From NCBI GenBank assembly GCA_902729315.2, contig LR746264.1, positions 8,773,878 to 8,837,877 of the forward strand: a stretch of DNA of 64,000 nt. The letters are read 5' to 3'. Under the pieces are notes generated by a model, which was not told where the DNA came from, ran no database searches, and saw nothing but the letters and a program-made list of their open reading frames with translations. Source of the stretch: Spirodela intermedia. Taxonomy: Eukaryota > Streptophyta > Magnoliopsida > Alismatales > Araceae. The translations under genes were made by a program, and so were the position numbers. Below, in pieces: positions 1 through 12,090 of this stretch (the first letter of the stretch is position 1; each line of letters starts with the position of its first letter).

Positions 1-463
1 CAGTAGTTTCAGCATGTCAAAAGACTATTTGAAAAATGTCTTGAATTATTTGTCTGGATGAAAATATTTGAATTTATGCTTGTGGCAGTGTTTTTTTGGT
101 TCACTATCAGGACCTTTATTTGTTTATAGCCTGAATTTAAAAAATGCTTTATTTGCAGAGAAGGGGACAAAAAAAGGTGGTTGAAGTGGAAACATACTGT
201 TCTGGAGTCTGTGTTAATGGACATAGAATTCAGAAGTTTTGTGTATCAATGACCTTAATTGTCCAACATAAAATGTCTTATTGTCCTTATAAAACTCAGA
301 TCCTCATGATTACATTCATATTGAACTCATATGATATTTAGCAACTCTAAAAATGTCCCTGATCTTTACTTGACATGTGCATTCTTATTCTGTGTTGCAA
401 CATTCATTACCTGGTCATTGGATTCAATGAGTTCTTTACTTAGTTTTCGTTCAATTCTCGTAG

Positions 464-3400
464 AAATTGGGCTTCGCTTCATGCCAGAGGAATCCTGGAG
501 CTACAGAAGGCATTAATGCTCTTGTGGAAAAGAAAACCTTTGATGGGCAGTGGGCATATGGTCTGACATGCATTGAATACACAGAATTCAAAAAGTTTGG
601 CATCATGGATGGACCTTTCTCTCCAAATGGGTATGGATGTTTGAATTACATAATATTATCATTTAAAGCATAATGATTCTTCTTAGAAATGGTGCATCTT
701 TCTTGAAAATTATGCAGGACACGGCATGCAAATGACTGATCATAAGAGAAATAACTTTAAACGATGGTTGACCAACCAAATAAGCGTCCCCTTTGAGTAG
801 ATGCCACAGTGCCCAAGGAATGCTTAAGATCAAGCAAGGAAAGAATAACCCTCAGCTTCACGCTTTGGGGCACTGCTTTACACCGGATTAGAACCTTGAC
901 GACACTCTTGGGTGAGAGCCATGAACAAAAAATTTCATTCAAAAGACAGTTCCTTGACCTCGAGTTCAACCTCATTTTTATAAGAGAAACATGAGGCGCT
1001 CTTAGAGCTGGCCTAGAAATCTCAACAACTCTCATAACGAATGGGCTGAAATTTCGGCCTTAAACGCTCCTAAAAAGTAGGAAAAACGGTTGGGACACCC
1101 TAGTGTCTTAAATTGACCTTAAATACTCCTAAAATACCCCGAATAGGCAAACATAATATTGATTTTAGTGACTTACGGAAATCAGTGAAAACAATCCCTA
1201 TTACATTATTCAGCAAATCCAGCCATGTGCTTCCTTCGAGTGTAGACCTTGACCGGTGCATGATTGACTCCTTGGACCTGCTTCTGAACCTATGACTGAG
1301 TTGATGTGAAGTTACTAGATTAGATCTGTCCCACGATTTTATGCATCTGAGGGGGGATCACATGGCTTGCTGTGGACACATTAGAAAATACAATGGTAAA
1401 GACATGACGATTGGAGGAGTAGATATAGGCTTAGTGAAGCTGCAAAAACATCATCTAGACTGTTGGAGATCTCTTCTGTAGTTCCATCCGAACAACTAGT
1501 AGTTGAAAAAATATAACCTTACAATGACCATGATTCGGTCTCTTTTGGGAAATAATTGCTGTCATGCGATTATATTATAATTCTTCAACTGCACACGGCT
1601 CTAGCTGCCTATATATTTAGCTTGGATTATGTTTATAGCTCTAGATTTAGGTTTTTACCATAATATTTAGTCAACCTGACGCCCTATTTAGTCTAGATTA
1701 ACTAAAAAGATGATAGTTTTATTCCTAGTAAACGAAGATCCATGTAACTTGTGTTCTATTTATCTGAATATTCATCCAAGTTAATATTTTCTGTTGTTAG
1801 TTATTGCCCATTAATTTACTGGCGTGGCTTTTAAATTGATTTATAGTCGTGTTTGTTGCGATGAAGCTTAGAAGCAGAGCTTCCTGCCAACACAAATATT
1901 CTTTATGTTGACTTGCGATCTGCGGAGAAAGTCGGATCAAGTAAAAGTGCTACTTGCTTGCCGGGCATGGTGTTGAATCTAAAGAAACCTGTACAATATG
2001 TGGACTACCTTGGAATAAAGCATAGGTATGCATAGTACTTGGTGAAGCGTGAGTATTCTTGAACTTTGAACCTCGTTTTATGCATCGTCTTTTGTTTTAT
2101 GGCTATTCTCTTTTTGACAGAAATTACAGTAATTGGGTTAAATATCCTTGTCCACTAAGAAGGCCACCACTTTTTTTTTTTTGTGATTCACAATCATTTA
2201 TTCGTCCTAGGGGAGTGGGCCATGAAAGACCTTTACATCGCAACACAATTGCTAGTTAGACATGCATCTAGTAGTTCAAAAGTCTGCTGTCCATCTGTTA
2301 GTTTACATACTGTTCATTATTCATATTGCATGCCTCACGTCCAGTTGATTTTTTATATCAAATCACCAAACATGCCGAGTTAAGAATTTTTGGATCATTT
2401 CATAAGGGCATCTCATTATGTTTATTCTCAAATCGTAGTTAGTAATCCAATGTTAACTGCTGATGACAACACAAATAGATTCTTTCAATTTTCTTTCAGG
2501 TACTTCATGGAATTGATCAAATATATATTACTATGAATTTCCGAATTCTGAAATGTTATTATTTGGCGTTTACAAGGATGAGTGGAGTTCTAATTTACCA
2601 AGGAATCTGGATTTATTTGCTCTCTAAAATGTAAAGAAAGTCAAAAGTAGTGTCATCTTTCCAAGGCACTTCTTGTTCAGTCTGTCATTTGCAGCTTAGC
2701 AAATGACAGTAGATTATCATTGTCCTTTCCCAAGTGTAGGTTGAAATTCACTAATTATTGACACTACTTTTAGCATTTGTCGTTTAGCATTTGGCTTGCA
2801 TTATTGAATAAGCTGAGTCTAGAATTCCGATACGGACTGTATTTATTCGTCACTTATTCTCCTTCTGTTTTATGTCAAGTCCCATCTTATATAACTTTTA
2901 TTTAAAAGCATTCCTTTCTTTGATACACCTTTCTATCTGTTAATGCGTCCTTGTTGGTAAGGAAATTTGGACGTATGTGAAAGTTTGTGAGCCAACATTT
3001 TCCATGTGCAGTGTTTCTGGAGGTAGGTTGGAATGTACGATGCAGAACGTTGCTGATAATTTTATGAATGTGTACCATTCAAGAAGGCGTAAAGGTGTAG
3101 AAGGTATTCGATGCTTCTATTTTTCTCTACCCTAGGATTATTCCTAGTTTACACCGAAGGATAATCTATCTAGGAACAGATAGAAGTGCAACTATTGTCT
3201 GACTATATCTTTCTTGATTTCCCCTTTACGACTTCGGACTGAATCTGCTCAAGAGTCTGAATGTCATCAGCATTCATGTCTGCATTTCCTTTTTTATGTT
3301 ATTGTGTTGAAATTTCCATCTGAATATGATCCCCCCCCCAAATTTTTTTAATAGAGGATCTGGACACCTTCATTGTGTACAATGAAAGACGGCGGGTGAC

Positions 3401-6400
3401 TTCATCTGCAAAAAAGAAAAGAAGACAAAATGACAATTCTTTGCACCAGGTATCTCAATGTTATGATCTTCATTTAACTTGTTGATTCCCATACCCGAAA
3501 TAAAGTATTTTGACAGTTTCGATACTCGTTCATGAGCATATTGGCTCTTCAATCTATATGTTTCATTTTCTGCAGACGCAGCAAAATGTTTGTAGATTGG
3601 AGTGTTGGCCTTTTCGTGTAGACATGTCTGAGTGGTACTGATCGAGTCAAAATTTCAATGGTTCCTATTTCTGTATGCATTGGAATCGGCAGGTGGCCCA
3701 ATTATTCAGTCGATGAGTTTCGAGTGGAGCATATTTTTTTAAGATGCTTTTGCACCATGACATATATATAGAATCTGTGTTGCAAAAAGCTGGAACTGGG
3801 ATTGTTGTCTTTGACATCACCTGTTAGTGCTCATAAATATTTATGAACTCGAACTCTAAGTGCATGGTTCAGTCTCGTCATGTATGTTGTACCTCTTCCT
3901 TTATTTGCTCTTTTCTCTGGCCACATTTATTTTCACCTTATTGCTTGACTATATGGAGCTTAGGATCACCATCGATGATAATCGAATAGTTGAAATTAGG
4001 GAGTAAATCAGTTTGGAGAAAATCTAATAATGAATTGGTATCAGAGTGGATTTCTTATTTGCCGATTAGAAGACCCTTACTTCTAAATGTCTGTCTGAAT
4101 GCAATTAAGAAATGAAGCCGACTTTACGGTCTTCTCACCATGGTAGGCAGGCGCATGCTATGTTGGTTAGTGTGGATGTGCGATTCCTTTGCGCTAATTT
4201 TTTAAGAGGATATGTTCTCGATATTTTAACCACCAAATTGTTTTGAGTATTTCGACAATATTGACCTAGTCGTTGTATTCGTGTACTCATCAGCCTGTCT
4301 CTGGACATAGTGGAATCACACCATTTTATTTAACTGTGACTGTTTATTTTCTTGCAGACTCCAGATGGTGCACTGTTGGACATTATGCGGAATGCTTCTG
4401 ATCTTCTTTCATTTTGTAAAATAGAAATACCAAAGGTAATTTTTTTTTTTTTAAATCATTTATCATTTGCTAGTGATAATAAATGATCACTTTCTTTAAA
4501 TATTTAATGGATGCTACCAAAAAAAATACAGCTTAATTTTCCTGATGCCTTTCCCACACGCTTAAATTTTGATATCTTCAGGGGAATGATGCTAGAGATA
4601 ATAAGTTAAACGCCGAAGTTAAAATTTGATTCATACTTCATAAGTATCTTTAGTTCTTTCAACAAATAATATTCAAGACAACTGGCGGAGTTTTATAACC
4701 TGCGCTGTTTATTATTAACATGTGAGATTTTTCATCACCAAGGATACATCAGTAAAAAATTTCAATGCCAAAAAAGTCCAAACGCGCCAAAAAAGGACAT
4801 GAAGATACTTGTGGAAATTTTGATATGTAGGCGCTTTTGTTTCTATAGACTGCTAGTTTGATGCTTTGGCTAATATTTGAATGGGATCCTAACTTCAGCT
4901 CCTCTCTCTATTGTTCAGATCGGTGACAATAATAACTATTTACATTCTGGGCCACCATTTTTTATTCTTCTCCATCCAGCTTTGGGTCCTCTTTGGGATG
5001 TAACCCGGCAAAAGGTACTTCTGGAAGCTTGGTGTTTTTGGTGCGTTTTATGATTCAAAATGATAAATTAGTTTATTTTCATGAAATTTTCATTGAGATT
5101 GAAAGATATGATTGGACGCGTTATTTTTTCATTAAAAATAAATCAATACGCATAACTTAAGTGGTCTGTTATTTGGTTGTAGTAACTTGGGTTGATTGAT
5201 AAGTTATATTTTTTAAGATAAAATATAGATTTTGGTGGCATATGCACATCATAAAAGGAACACAATCTGACTGCTCTCCTGATTATGACTCATAATATTA
5301 TTAGAGCATTCAGTAGGCAAAAACTAAGAATTTTAAGAAACATGGTTGGTTGTGTGGTGTTGTTACTTTCTGGCTCCATGAGTTTACGGGTTTCTGTTAA
5401 GCTATGCACATGGTTGTTTACATCATAGGGAGCATACGCACTGTTTGGTACCTTAATTGATCTGCGAAGCTTATATCATGTCCACTGGACTTGGCAATCA
5501 AAACTGGGTTTTAATGGATCCAAAATAGCTCATTTGAAAGTATATCGAAAAAAAAGGAAATAATAAGAAAAATGACTTTTTCTTTTACTACCAGTGACTG
5601 ACATTGGGGATCTAAAAGTCAACCGTTAGGGTAATCTGAAATCTTTTGATAGGGAGGAAGTCCAGCGTTTGAGAAGAGAAAGGATTTCTCTTTTTCGTCT
5701 CCATCATCACAAATGAAAACCTCATTTGGAGAAGTGGAAATTCAGGATAAGAGAAGCGAGAAGAAAGGAGGAGCCTCAGGAGAAGTGCACATACCTGCGA
5801 GGAGAGGTAGTGACAGAATCAGGTAGTGAGAGAATCCGAAGATTCTTCGGGTGACTCTACAGATTCCTGCGTAGGAGAAAATTCACCTTTTCACAGAGAT
5901 ATGATCGGTAGATGTGCACTTAAGAATGAAAATTTTCAATGCAGGTCCATAGATTCCGAATGAAAAGAGATTCAAAATTTCTTGAAACAGAAAAAAAATT
6001 CTGGAAGAAACTGAGGGGATTATTCAGATAGAAGATCATTTTGAACTTAACATTGCCTACACCATCTCTTTGAGGTGGATTTATGCTTCTAGACCCTGTT
6101 GATGGGTCCATCGCTTGCAATGAGAACTGGCTGCTGACTGTAACAGCTTGCTCGAGCTGGAATAACTGCCTGCCATTAACCTTAAAACTAGGTGCCGCAG
6201 TGCAGCAGAGTTGAATAGGTCACTCCTTGCATGTGTTTTCATCCGCCTTTGCCTCTGTTTCCACGCATCTTCTGACCATGCTTCTAGAAACACGTTCTCA
6301 TCTTCTTCTGATCTCGCTTCTAGAAATATATCAGTTTGTCACCTGGCAACTGTTCGCAGGCCTTCTCCCCTTGGGCATCTATTTTTGCCCACCTGATGTG

Positions 6401-8692
6401 TTGGATTTGCATCTATTGGTTCCATAAACTGGGCAGCTGTCTTCCATTCACTGTAGATGAGCTGGGTAGAAAAGGATCCTATAGTCATCATCCATTCATA
6501 CTTCTAGGTTAAGATACGCTCCTCCCATCTCTCTTCATACATCTCTCTCTCACACACACACCCCAACACCCACTCACTCACTCACTTGGCCACCTCTCAT
6601 ACATGCATACTCTTTATCATCACTCTGATAGATCTGGGTCATTCTTACTTTCTTAACCCCCCTCCCCCCCCTCTCTGCCATCTATTTCTCTTAACCCCGC
6701 TTTTGGAGTTTCACAAATAAAATGAATAGTGGAGAATGGGATGTGAATATGGAACGGGAAAGTTTCTCTTTTGTTACTAGCCTTACCATCAAATGCTGTG
6801 GATTTTGATATTCAATGCAACAACCTCTGTATTTCACACGTCTCACTTTTTCGTTCTTTTCCCCGTTTTATGTGGCAGCTGAAGATCCTGGGCAGAAAAG
6901 TGTTCAAAAAAACTCACGTACTAATACTTTGACTTGAACCAGAAGGCTGTAGTGGACAATATCGAGTTGGACTCTGTCAACCCGTATATGGTTGGGAGAG
7001 TTAGGCTAGAAATTAATGGAATGGGCTCCATCCCATTTTCCCTCCCAGCTAATATGTTTTTGAATCTCAACATTGTATGATGCTTGCATTTAGGTGTGGA
7101 ACCACGATAAATTAAATGAACTCATATCTCTATAACTTGTACCATAATTTTTTTCTTCGAAAATAGTTTGGTTTATACGATAAGGAGGTCACGTATTCGG
7201 TGCTTTTTATTGACAAAAATTAGCCATGTCTTCTATCTCTTGTATGATTTTTCATTGCATTAGTTGGTTGGTTGTGTGGCTATCCATAAACTATTCAACT
7301 CATTTCATGCTGTCGACCTTCGTCATTAATAATGTATCATGATTATACTCCAAAATCCAACAGTTCTACGGAGGTTCCATTTCAGAGGGCTCTGAGTTGC
7401 AAATTGAGGTAGCGGAGTTCTTGTGGAGAGATGTTCAGGTAATTTTCTGCGGTTTAATATCAAGAGTTACTGGGTTTTACATCCACTCAGGATCATGCTT
7501 ATTTTCATGTTCAGCTTGATGGGAGTCTTATTGTTCTTGCTGAAAACATAATGGGTTCCATGCGGATGGGTGAAGATGGTGAACCAATACTCCAATATGG
7601 ACATAGGTATGAAACTAGGTGCTGTTGCAAGAAGCTTTTATCTGAAAAGAATTACATCACTGAGATAATTGTTATTGCTTGGTGAAAGGTGTGGAAGATG
7701 TAAGTTGCAGAATGTCAGAGTCCTTAATAAAGGAATTAACTGGTCTGCCAATAATATTTATTGGAAGCATGACGTTCAGAGACTCGAGATGCTGAAAATC
7801 GTGCTACATGGAAATGCAGAGTTTGAGGCAGCGAATGTAATCCTGCAGGTGTGAATCGTAGCAAGATTTTTTTTTTAACTAATCATCTTCTTATGCAATC
7901 ACTGATCGTCTTTCCTATTACTATTCAGGGAAATCATGTTTTCGAAGTTCCTGATGGTTTCAAAATGTGCCTGGTCGCACGTGATTCAGGTCCAAGTGCT
8001 CTAGAAACTATACTTACAGAATCAATTTTTCTCGACATCCTTTACAGGCTAGCAGTAATAATTGGCAGTTTACTTGGACAATCTTCCTTGTGAGAGACAT
8101 TACTTTATCTTCTCCCTGTGATTTTTAAAAGACTAGACGTGAAAACAGTTATGTTGCAGTATATCAAATACTTTTTCTGTTGCAAAATCAACAGTTATGT
8201 TGCAGCGCTTTTTCTTACTTTGTGATTGTTGTTCATTCTAAATCAATTATTTTATCTGTTAATAATAAATGGGCAAATAAATCTTCAGAAAAAGTAGTTG
8301 AAAAAAATATGCATGCCGGCTCCTTTCATCTTTGTTAGATTCACGAAGGGCCTAAATTATAATCTATAGATAACAATCTATCGAAACAAGTTTTTAGTCA
8401 ACCCATATCAAACTGAATTTAGATTCTGTCACAGTATGAAATGGTTGCGGGAAATATGAATCCTTCATGAGTGTTCTCTGATGCACTTTCGCCCGTCTGT
8501 CTAACTGCAGGTTTTCAAGTAAATATGCACCCCATAGGAGAAGAGTTGATGGACAGTGGAAGCTGGTTCTGGAAGTACAGCTTAGAAGGAACACATATAC
8601 GCTTGGAAATGGTAGAAACGTATAGTACGACGTCTTCAACCCCTGTTGAAGTGACAAACACCAGATTTGATGATTTCACCATTGCCACTTGA
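464..8692 (+). CDS. UGP3: UTP-glucose-1-phosphate uridylyltransferase 3, chloroplastic (C-terminal part)
   Basis: Eleven exons join in phase: 464-630, 1867-2025, 3012-3103, 3355-3449, 4358-4435, 4919-5014, 7364-7438, 7515-7606, 7689-7848, 7929-7989 and 8511-8692 (TGA). They encode 418 residues. The reading starts at KLGFAS and ends in FTIAT. Stretches such as [42 protein letters not shown] and [16 protein letters not shown] match plant UGP3. That enzyme makes UDP-glucose from UTP and glucose-1-phosphate in plastids, feeding sulfolipid (SQDG) synthesis. The family is about 880 residues long, so the N-terminal half, including the transit peptide, lies left of the window; bases 1-463 are intron. 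All splice sites are GT-AG. The 5015-7363 intron is the longest (2.35 kb). Identification rests on recalled family sequence; exon phases are checked. Confidence 0.93.
5015..7363 (+). other. Large UGP3 intron
   Basis: This 2.35-kb intron has a GT donor and an AG acceptor. It is AT-rich with a short CT/CA-rich tract around 6540-6600 and a C-rich tract near 6655-6672. Short open frames on both strands near 5.9-6.4 kb look random. I see no nested gene or transposon protein. Confidence 0.7.
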
Positions 8693-10150
8693 TCTTACAT
8701 TCTTGATCGTCTGAACTGAAGTTCAGCATCTCGAGTGTAGCGTTTCTAATAATATATAAGGTGTCTGTATCTGCCTTTTTTCGCATTCATTCTCTTGAAT
8801 GTGATTTTCCTGTAAAAATCCAAAGTGTGAAAAACAGTCCGTTCTTCACACCGAGCGATTTCCTTGAAATATTAATAAATGATTTAGCCTGTGCAGAATT
8901 TATTTCCAACTTTCTGAGCTCTCATTCATTGTGAGATATGCACGGACAATCATCTACGCACAGTACCCTTACAACCTCTCACGATACCACTGATTTCGCT
9001 GATTGCCTTATCATTCGTGATTAAGTTGACATGTTCTTTTGAGTGCTGCAGACATCTGCTGCTCAGATGTTCAGCATCTTCCAACTTCCCCAGAACCGAG
9101 TGACGGATCTTTTTCCACCACCAAAAGCAGACATCTACACGCTGTGAGTGTAACATCCCCCCATCCCCCTCCCCCCCTTCCCGTTCTAGTATGGATGTGG
9201 GTTGACATATCTTACTTTATCAGCATCCTGCTCATCTATTTTTAGTCAATGAACTGATGACCGATGTTAATCTAGCGCAGGCAATTTCAGATTTTTTTTT
9301 TTCTGGTGAGCACTGGTAGAAGCTGTTTTGTCCGTGTTGTTGACTATGCATTGGGTATTACAGAAATCAACTTGGCATCATAAGTATCCAATTGATTTTG
9401 GGTCGCATGACCTGAGGACTTGATTCTGTCGAACCCATTTTGTTGAATACCCTGGAAAGCCCAAAAGTCAACTTGCATGTGAGTGAGCGTGCTGCCATTT
9501 GTTCCCTTTGAAGGTGGTCTACCCTCTACTTGCATAATTGGTTTTGAGTCGGATGGCCCGATTACTCGCACACATATCATAATGGGTTTTTGTTTCCGTT
9601 GTATCTCTCTACTCGCACACATCTTTTTCCACCACTCTAAATCAACGGCTACAAAAACTTACCCGAATGAACTACCCTTTGTCAATCCCTGAGAGATAAG
9701 TCTCGAAGTAGTCAACCCTGGGTGCCAGAAGCTAATAGATAGCTCGGTTTATGGGAGAGGAGAGGGTGAAAGGAGTAAGTGGGTTATGGAAGGGCTTTCT
9801 TCAAGCATGGGGCACACATTTTTCCGAATTAGTCTGAAAAATTCTCATAGATTGTGTGGAGATGATCATCTCCAGATCGAGCATACAGAGGACGAGGACG
9901 AAGATGAAGAGAGCAGACGGCGCCGCCAGGACGGTCGGTGTTGTCTCGCCATGCACGCGAGGATGAAGACTAGAAGAAGCCAGAGAAGATGGTAGGCTAA
10001 AAGCAGACAGTCTTATTGCTGGATTCTGGTTTTATTGGAGTGCTCTCGGCATCACTTGCAGCACTGAAGACCGAAACGGGGATGGATTGAGGGACAGAAG
10101 AAACCAGCCACTAGCTCCCAGTTAGAGAGAGAAAGATAGAGAGAGAGGCC
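8693..10150. other. Intergenic: UGP3 3' end to eight-Cys gene 3' end
   Basis: The two flanking genes converge here. An AATAAA-like AT-rich stretch at about 8870-8885 could be the UGP3 polyadenylation region. A C-rich tract lies near 9157-9180. The open frames of 60-90 codons show no recognisable protein. Nothing else is supported. Confidence 0.6.
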
Positions 10151-10594
10151 CTAGCAGCGGGCGGTGCACTTTTTGCAGTCGAGGATGCAGGTCCACCCGG
10201 GGATGTGGTTCGTCTGAAGCCTGCCGCCCCCGCCGCTGCATTGCTTGGGGCAGACCAGCTTCTTCTTGTAGCATGGCCCGGGGGTCAGGCATATCTTGTA
10301 GTTCTTTCCGGCGAACTTCCCTTCCTCCGGCGGCGACGTCGACCCGGCACCGTCCTCGGCGGCGGAGACCACAGTCGCCGGCCCAGCTCTCATCATTCCA
10401 TGGCGGTGCTCTTCTGCCATCCAGAGCTCTCTCTTCTTGGGGACGTCCCCAACGGCCAGCTTCCTCCCGTGGTTCGCAGGGATGGGGGCCCTCCCCGGCT
10501 CCTTCACAGCCGTCGCCGCCGCCGCAGCCGCAGCCGCAGAGAGCAGGACGGCAGCGGGGAGGAGGGCGACGATCAGGAGACCGGCGATCTTCAT
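10151..10594 (-). CDS. Small secreted eight-cysteine protein
   Basis: A single 147-codon exon. The first ~26 residues are a clear signal peptide (MKIAGLLIVALLPAAVLL followed by an alanine run). A charged, probably disordered region with RKLAVGDVPKKREL follows. The last ~48 residues hold all eight cysteines: KIC, GPC, then YKKKLVCPKQC, a Gly-rich spacer, and CILDCKKCTARC at the C-terminus. A similar Cys module (C-Y-K-K-x-x-x-C-P-x-x-C ... D-C-x-x-C-x-x-x-C) occurs in plant secreted proteins, including the N-terminal part of Root_cap-type proteins, but the Root_cap domain is absent. It is not a GASA/snakin, which has twelve cysteines in another spacing. I infer an apoplastic or cell-wall protein. 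Function is unknown. A TATA-like box lies about 100 bp upstream. Confidence 0.72.
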   Translation of the reverse strand: MKIAGLLIVALLPAAVLLSAAAAAAAATAVKEPGRAPIPANHGRKLAVGDVPKKRELWMAEEHRHGMMRAGPATVVSAAEDGAGSTSPPEEGKFAGKNYKICLTPGPCYKKKLVCPKQCSGGGGRLQTNHIPGWTCILDCKKCTARC

Positions 10595-10696
10595 GCCTCA
10601 CGTAGCGAAGAAGTCCCTCTTTTATGGGATTCGTTCTTCACGGCTACAGCAGGCGTCTCGCTGCACTCTGCTCTCCGCCTCCATGGACATGCTTCG

Positions 10697-10703
10697 TATT
10701 TAT
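10697..10703 (-). promoter_or_regulatory. TATA-like box of the eight-Cys gene
   Basis: The minus strand reads ATAAATA in a GC-rich setting, 103 bases before the ATG at 10594. Spacing and isolation suit a plant TATA box. The transcription start is inferred, not seen. Confidence 0.45.
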
Positions 10704-11940
10704 GTGCGCGCAGAGCTCAGCCTGGATCAGTCGGAGCTGCCCATTTTTCGTGGTGCAACTACCTCTTCGGGAAACAGAGGAAGCGTGGAGGAGATGAACG
10801 CGAGAAGCGTGAGAGAACCAGTGTGAGCTCCAACCCTTTCGAGCTCTCATCGTCTCCTCCATCGGACTGAACGAGAGAGAAGCGCCACGCGGGGTGGAGG
10901 CCGGGAAGAGGGAGCAAGCGAGCCGGTCGCAGTGATATTACCAAAACAGCAAGGTGAATCATTTAACTAGCCTGAACGTTTCAGAACTAGAAGACATAAC
11001 CATCACACATTAAAAGAAGGCGAGATAAGTGGTGCATCCAGAGCTATAATTCAATATATTTTTTTATTTCGTATTCCTGTTTCATTTGCATAATTAAATT
11101 CGATGTATTCATTCATTAGCTGTCATTTCCAAGGGATCGGCCGAGCTGACCCGAAGATTCCGACATGTTACACTCGAATACTTACGATCATTGAGCCATG
11201 CATTCATACTCAACGTTTGACCGAAGGGTAGAAGAAAAACCAGCGGCTATTGGTTGACTTTTTGAAGGGAGAGGTCTCCGAGAACTATGTCGGCACAATC
11301 GGCGGAAAGATCTCACATTCGATCGATCGTATCGCATGCTGGCGTGAATTCCGCGATAATCGACCCTACCTTGCCGGCCCAATTCCTACTAATCCGATTT
11401 CGGCCGTCGCGGGGTTCCACCTGCTCTGAGATTCCCATGAAAAGTGGTCGCAGATGCACAAATGGGAAGAAAGGAAGATTAGATCTAATAAAAGAGGTCT
11501 CTTTCGCGGAATAGCGCTATTTCAGGACGACCGTAGAATATTCTGCACGATGGGGTCGCCCGTAAGAGGGTGCAGCGACCGGCGAAGTTTTCTAATCGGA
11601 ATCCTGGGTTTGGGGTGGGGGAATCCCATCGGCCGCCCTGTTCTGGCGCCGCCTCGTCGGGAACCTTCAAAGTACGCGGGAGCGTTGACTGAGAATTCTG
11701 TCGCTTTCGTAGTTTTCGTCGGATTCAGGGCACGCCATTAGACTAGGCAAACGAGTATAGCTTCTGGATGCTTGGAGCAACACGTCTGTACAAATCTGAA
11801 AGGCCAGCGCTTCAGCTTCTGGGCCTGCCGGTGGCCTCGTTCGACGTTGGGTCGTCTTCAACCTAACCAGAGTTCCCCGTAGGGAGATATAGAGTTAGTA
11901 TAATTCCTCCACTTTTGGGGAATCTGATCGAGGATTCGGT
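10704..11940. other. Divergent intergenic region between eight-Cys gene and AMT
   Basis: The region is bounded by divergent genes. It holds an AT-rich block at about 10,930-11,110, then GC-richer sequence with no convincing reading frame. It presumably contains the AMT promoter, but I see no unambiguous TATA box. Confidence 0.5.
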
Positions 11941-11946
11941 CTCCGT

Positions 11947-12003
11947 CTTCGTCTTCTTCTTCTTCTCCTTCTTCTTCCCCTTCTTCCCCTTCTTCCTCTC
12001 TGA
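11947..12003 (+). promoter_or_regulatory. Pyrimidine-rich (CTT) tract in AMT 5' leader
   Basis: A run of CTT/CTTC units sits about 90-145 bases before the AMT start codon. Pyrimidine patches of this kind are common around plant transcription starts and in 5' UTRs. The role is inferred from position and composition only. Confidence 0.45.
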
Positions 12004-12090
12004 GACCGTTTATCTGGGCGAGAATCGGTTCCGGCGAAGATCAGGAAAGGGGGGAGCACAATTACCAGCAAGGGTGTTGCGGTGAAGAGA

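Noticed and set aside
144-341. Possible UGP3 exon near the left edge starting after TTTGCAG at 159
   Set aside because: The translation does not match the UGP3 residues expected before KLGFASC, and the frame does not fit; the expected preceding exon is not in the window.
10151-10594. GASA/snakin identity for the Cys-rich protein
   Set aside because: Only eight cysteines with different spacing; GASA domains have twelve with a conserved CxxxCxxRC start.
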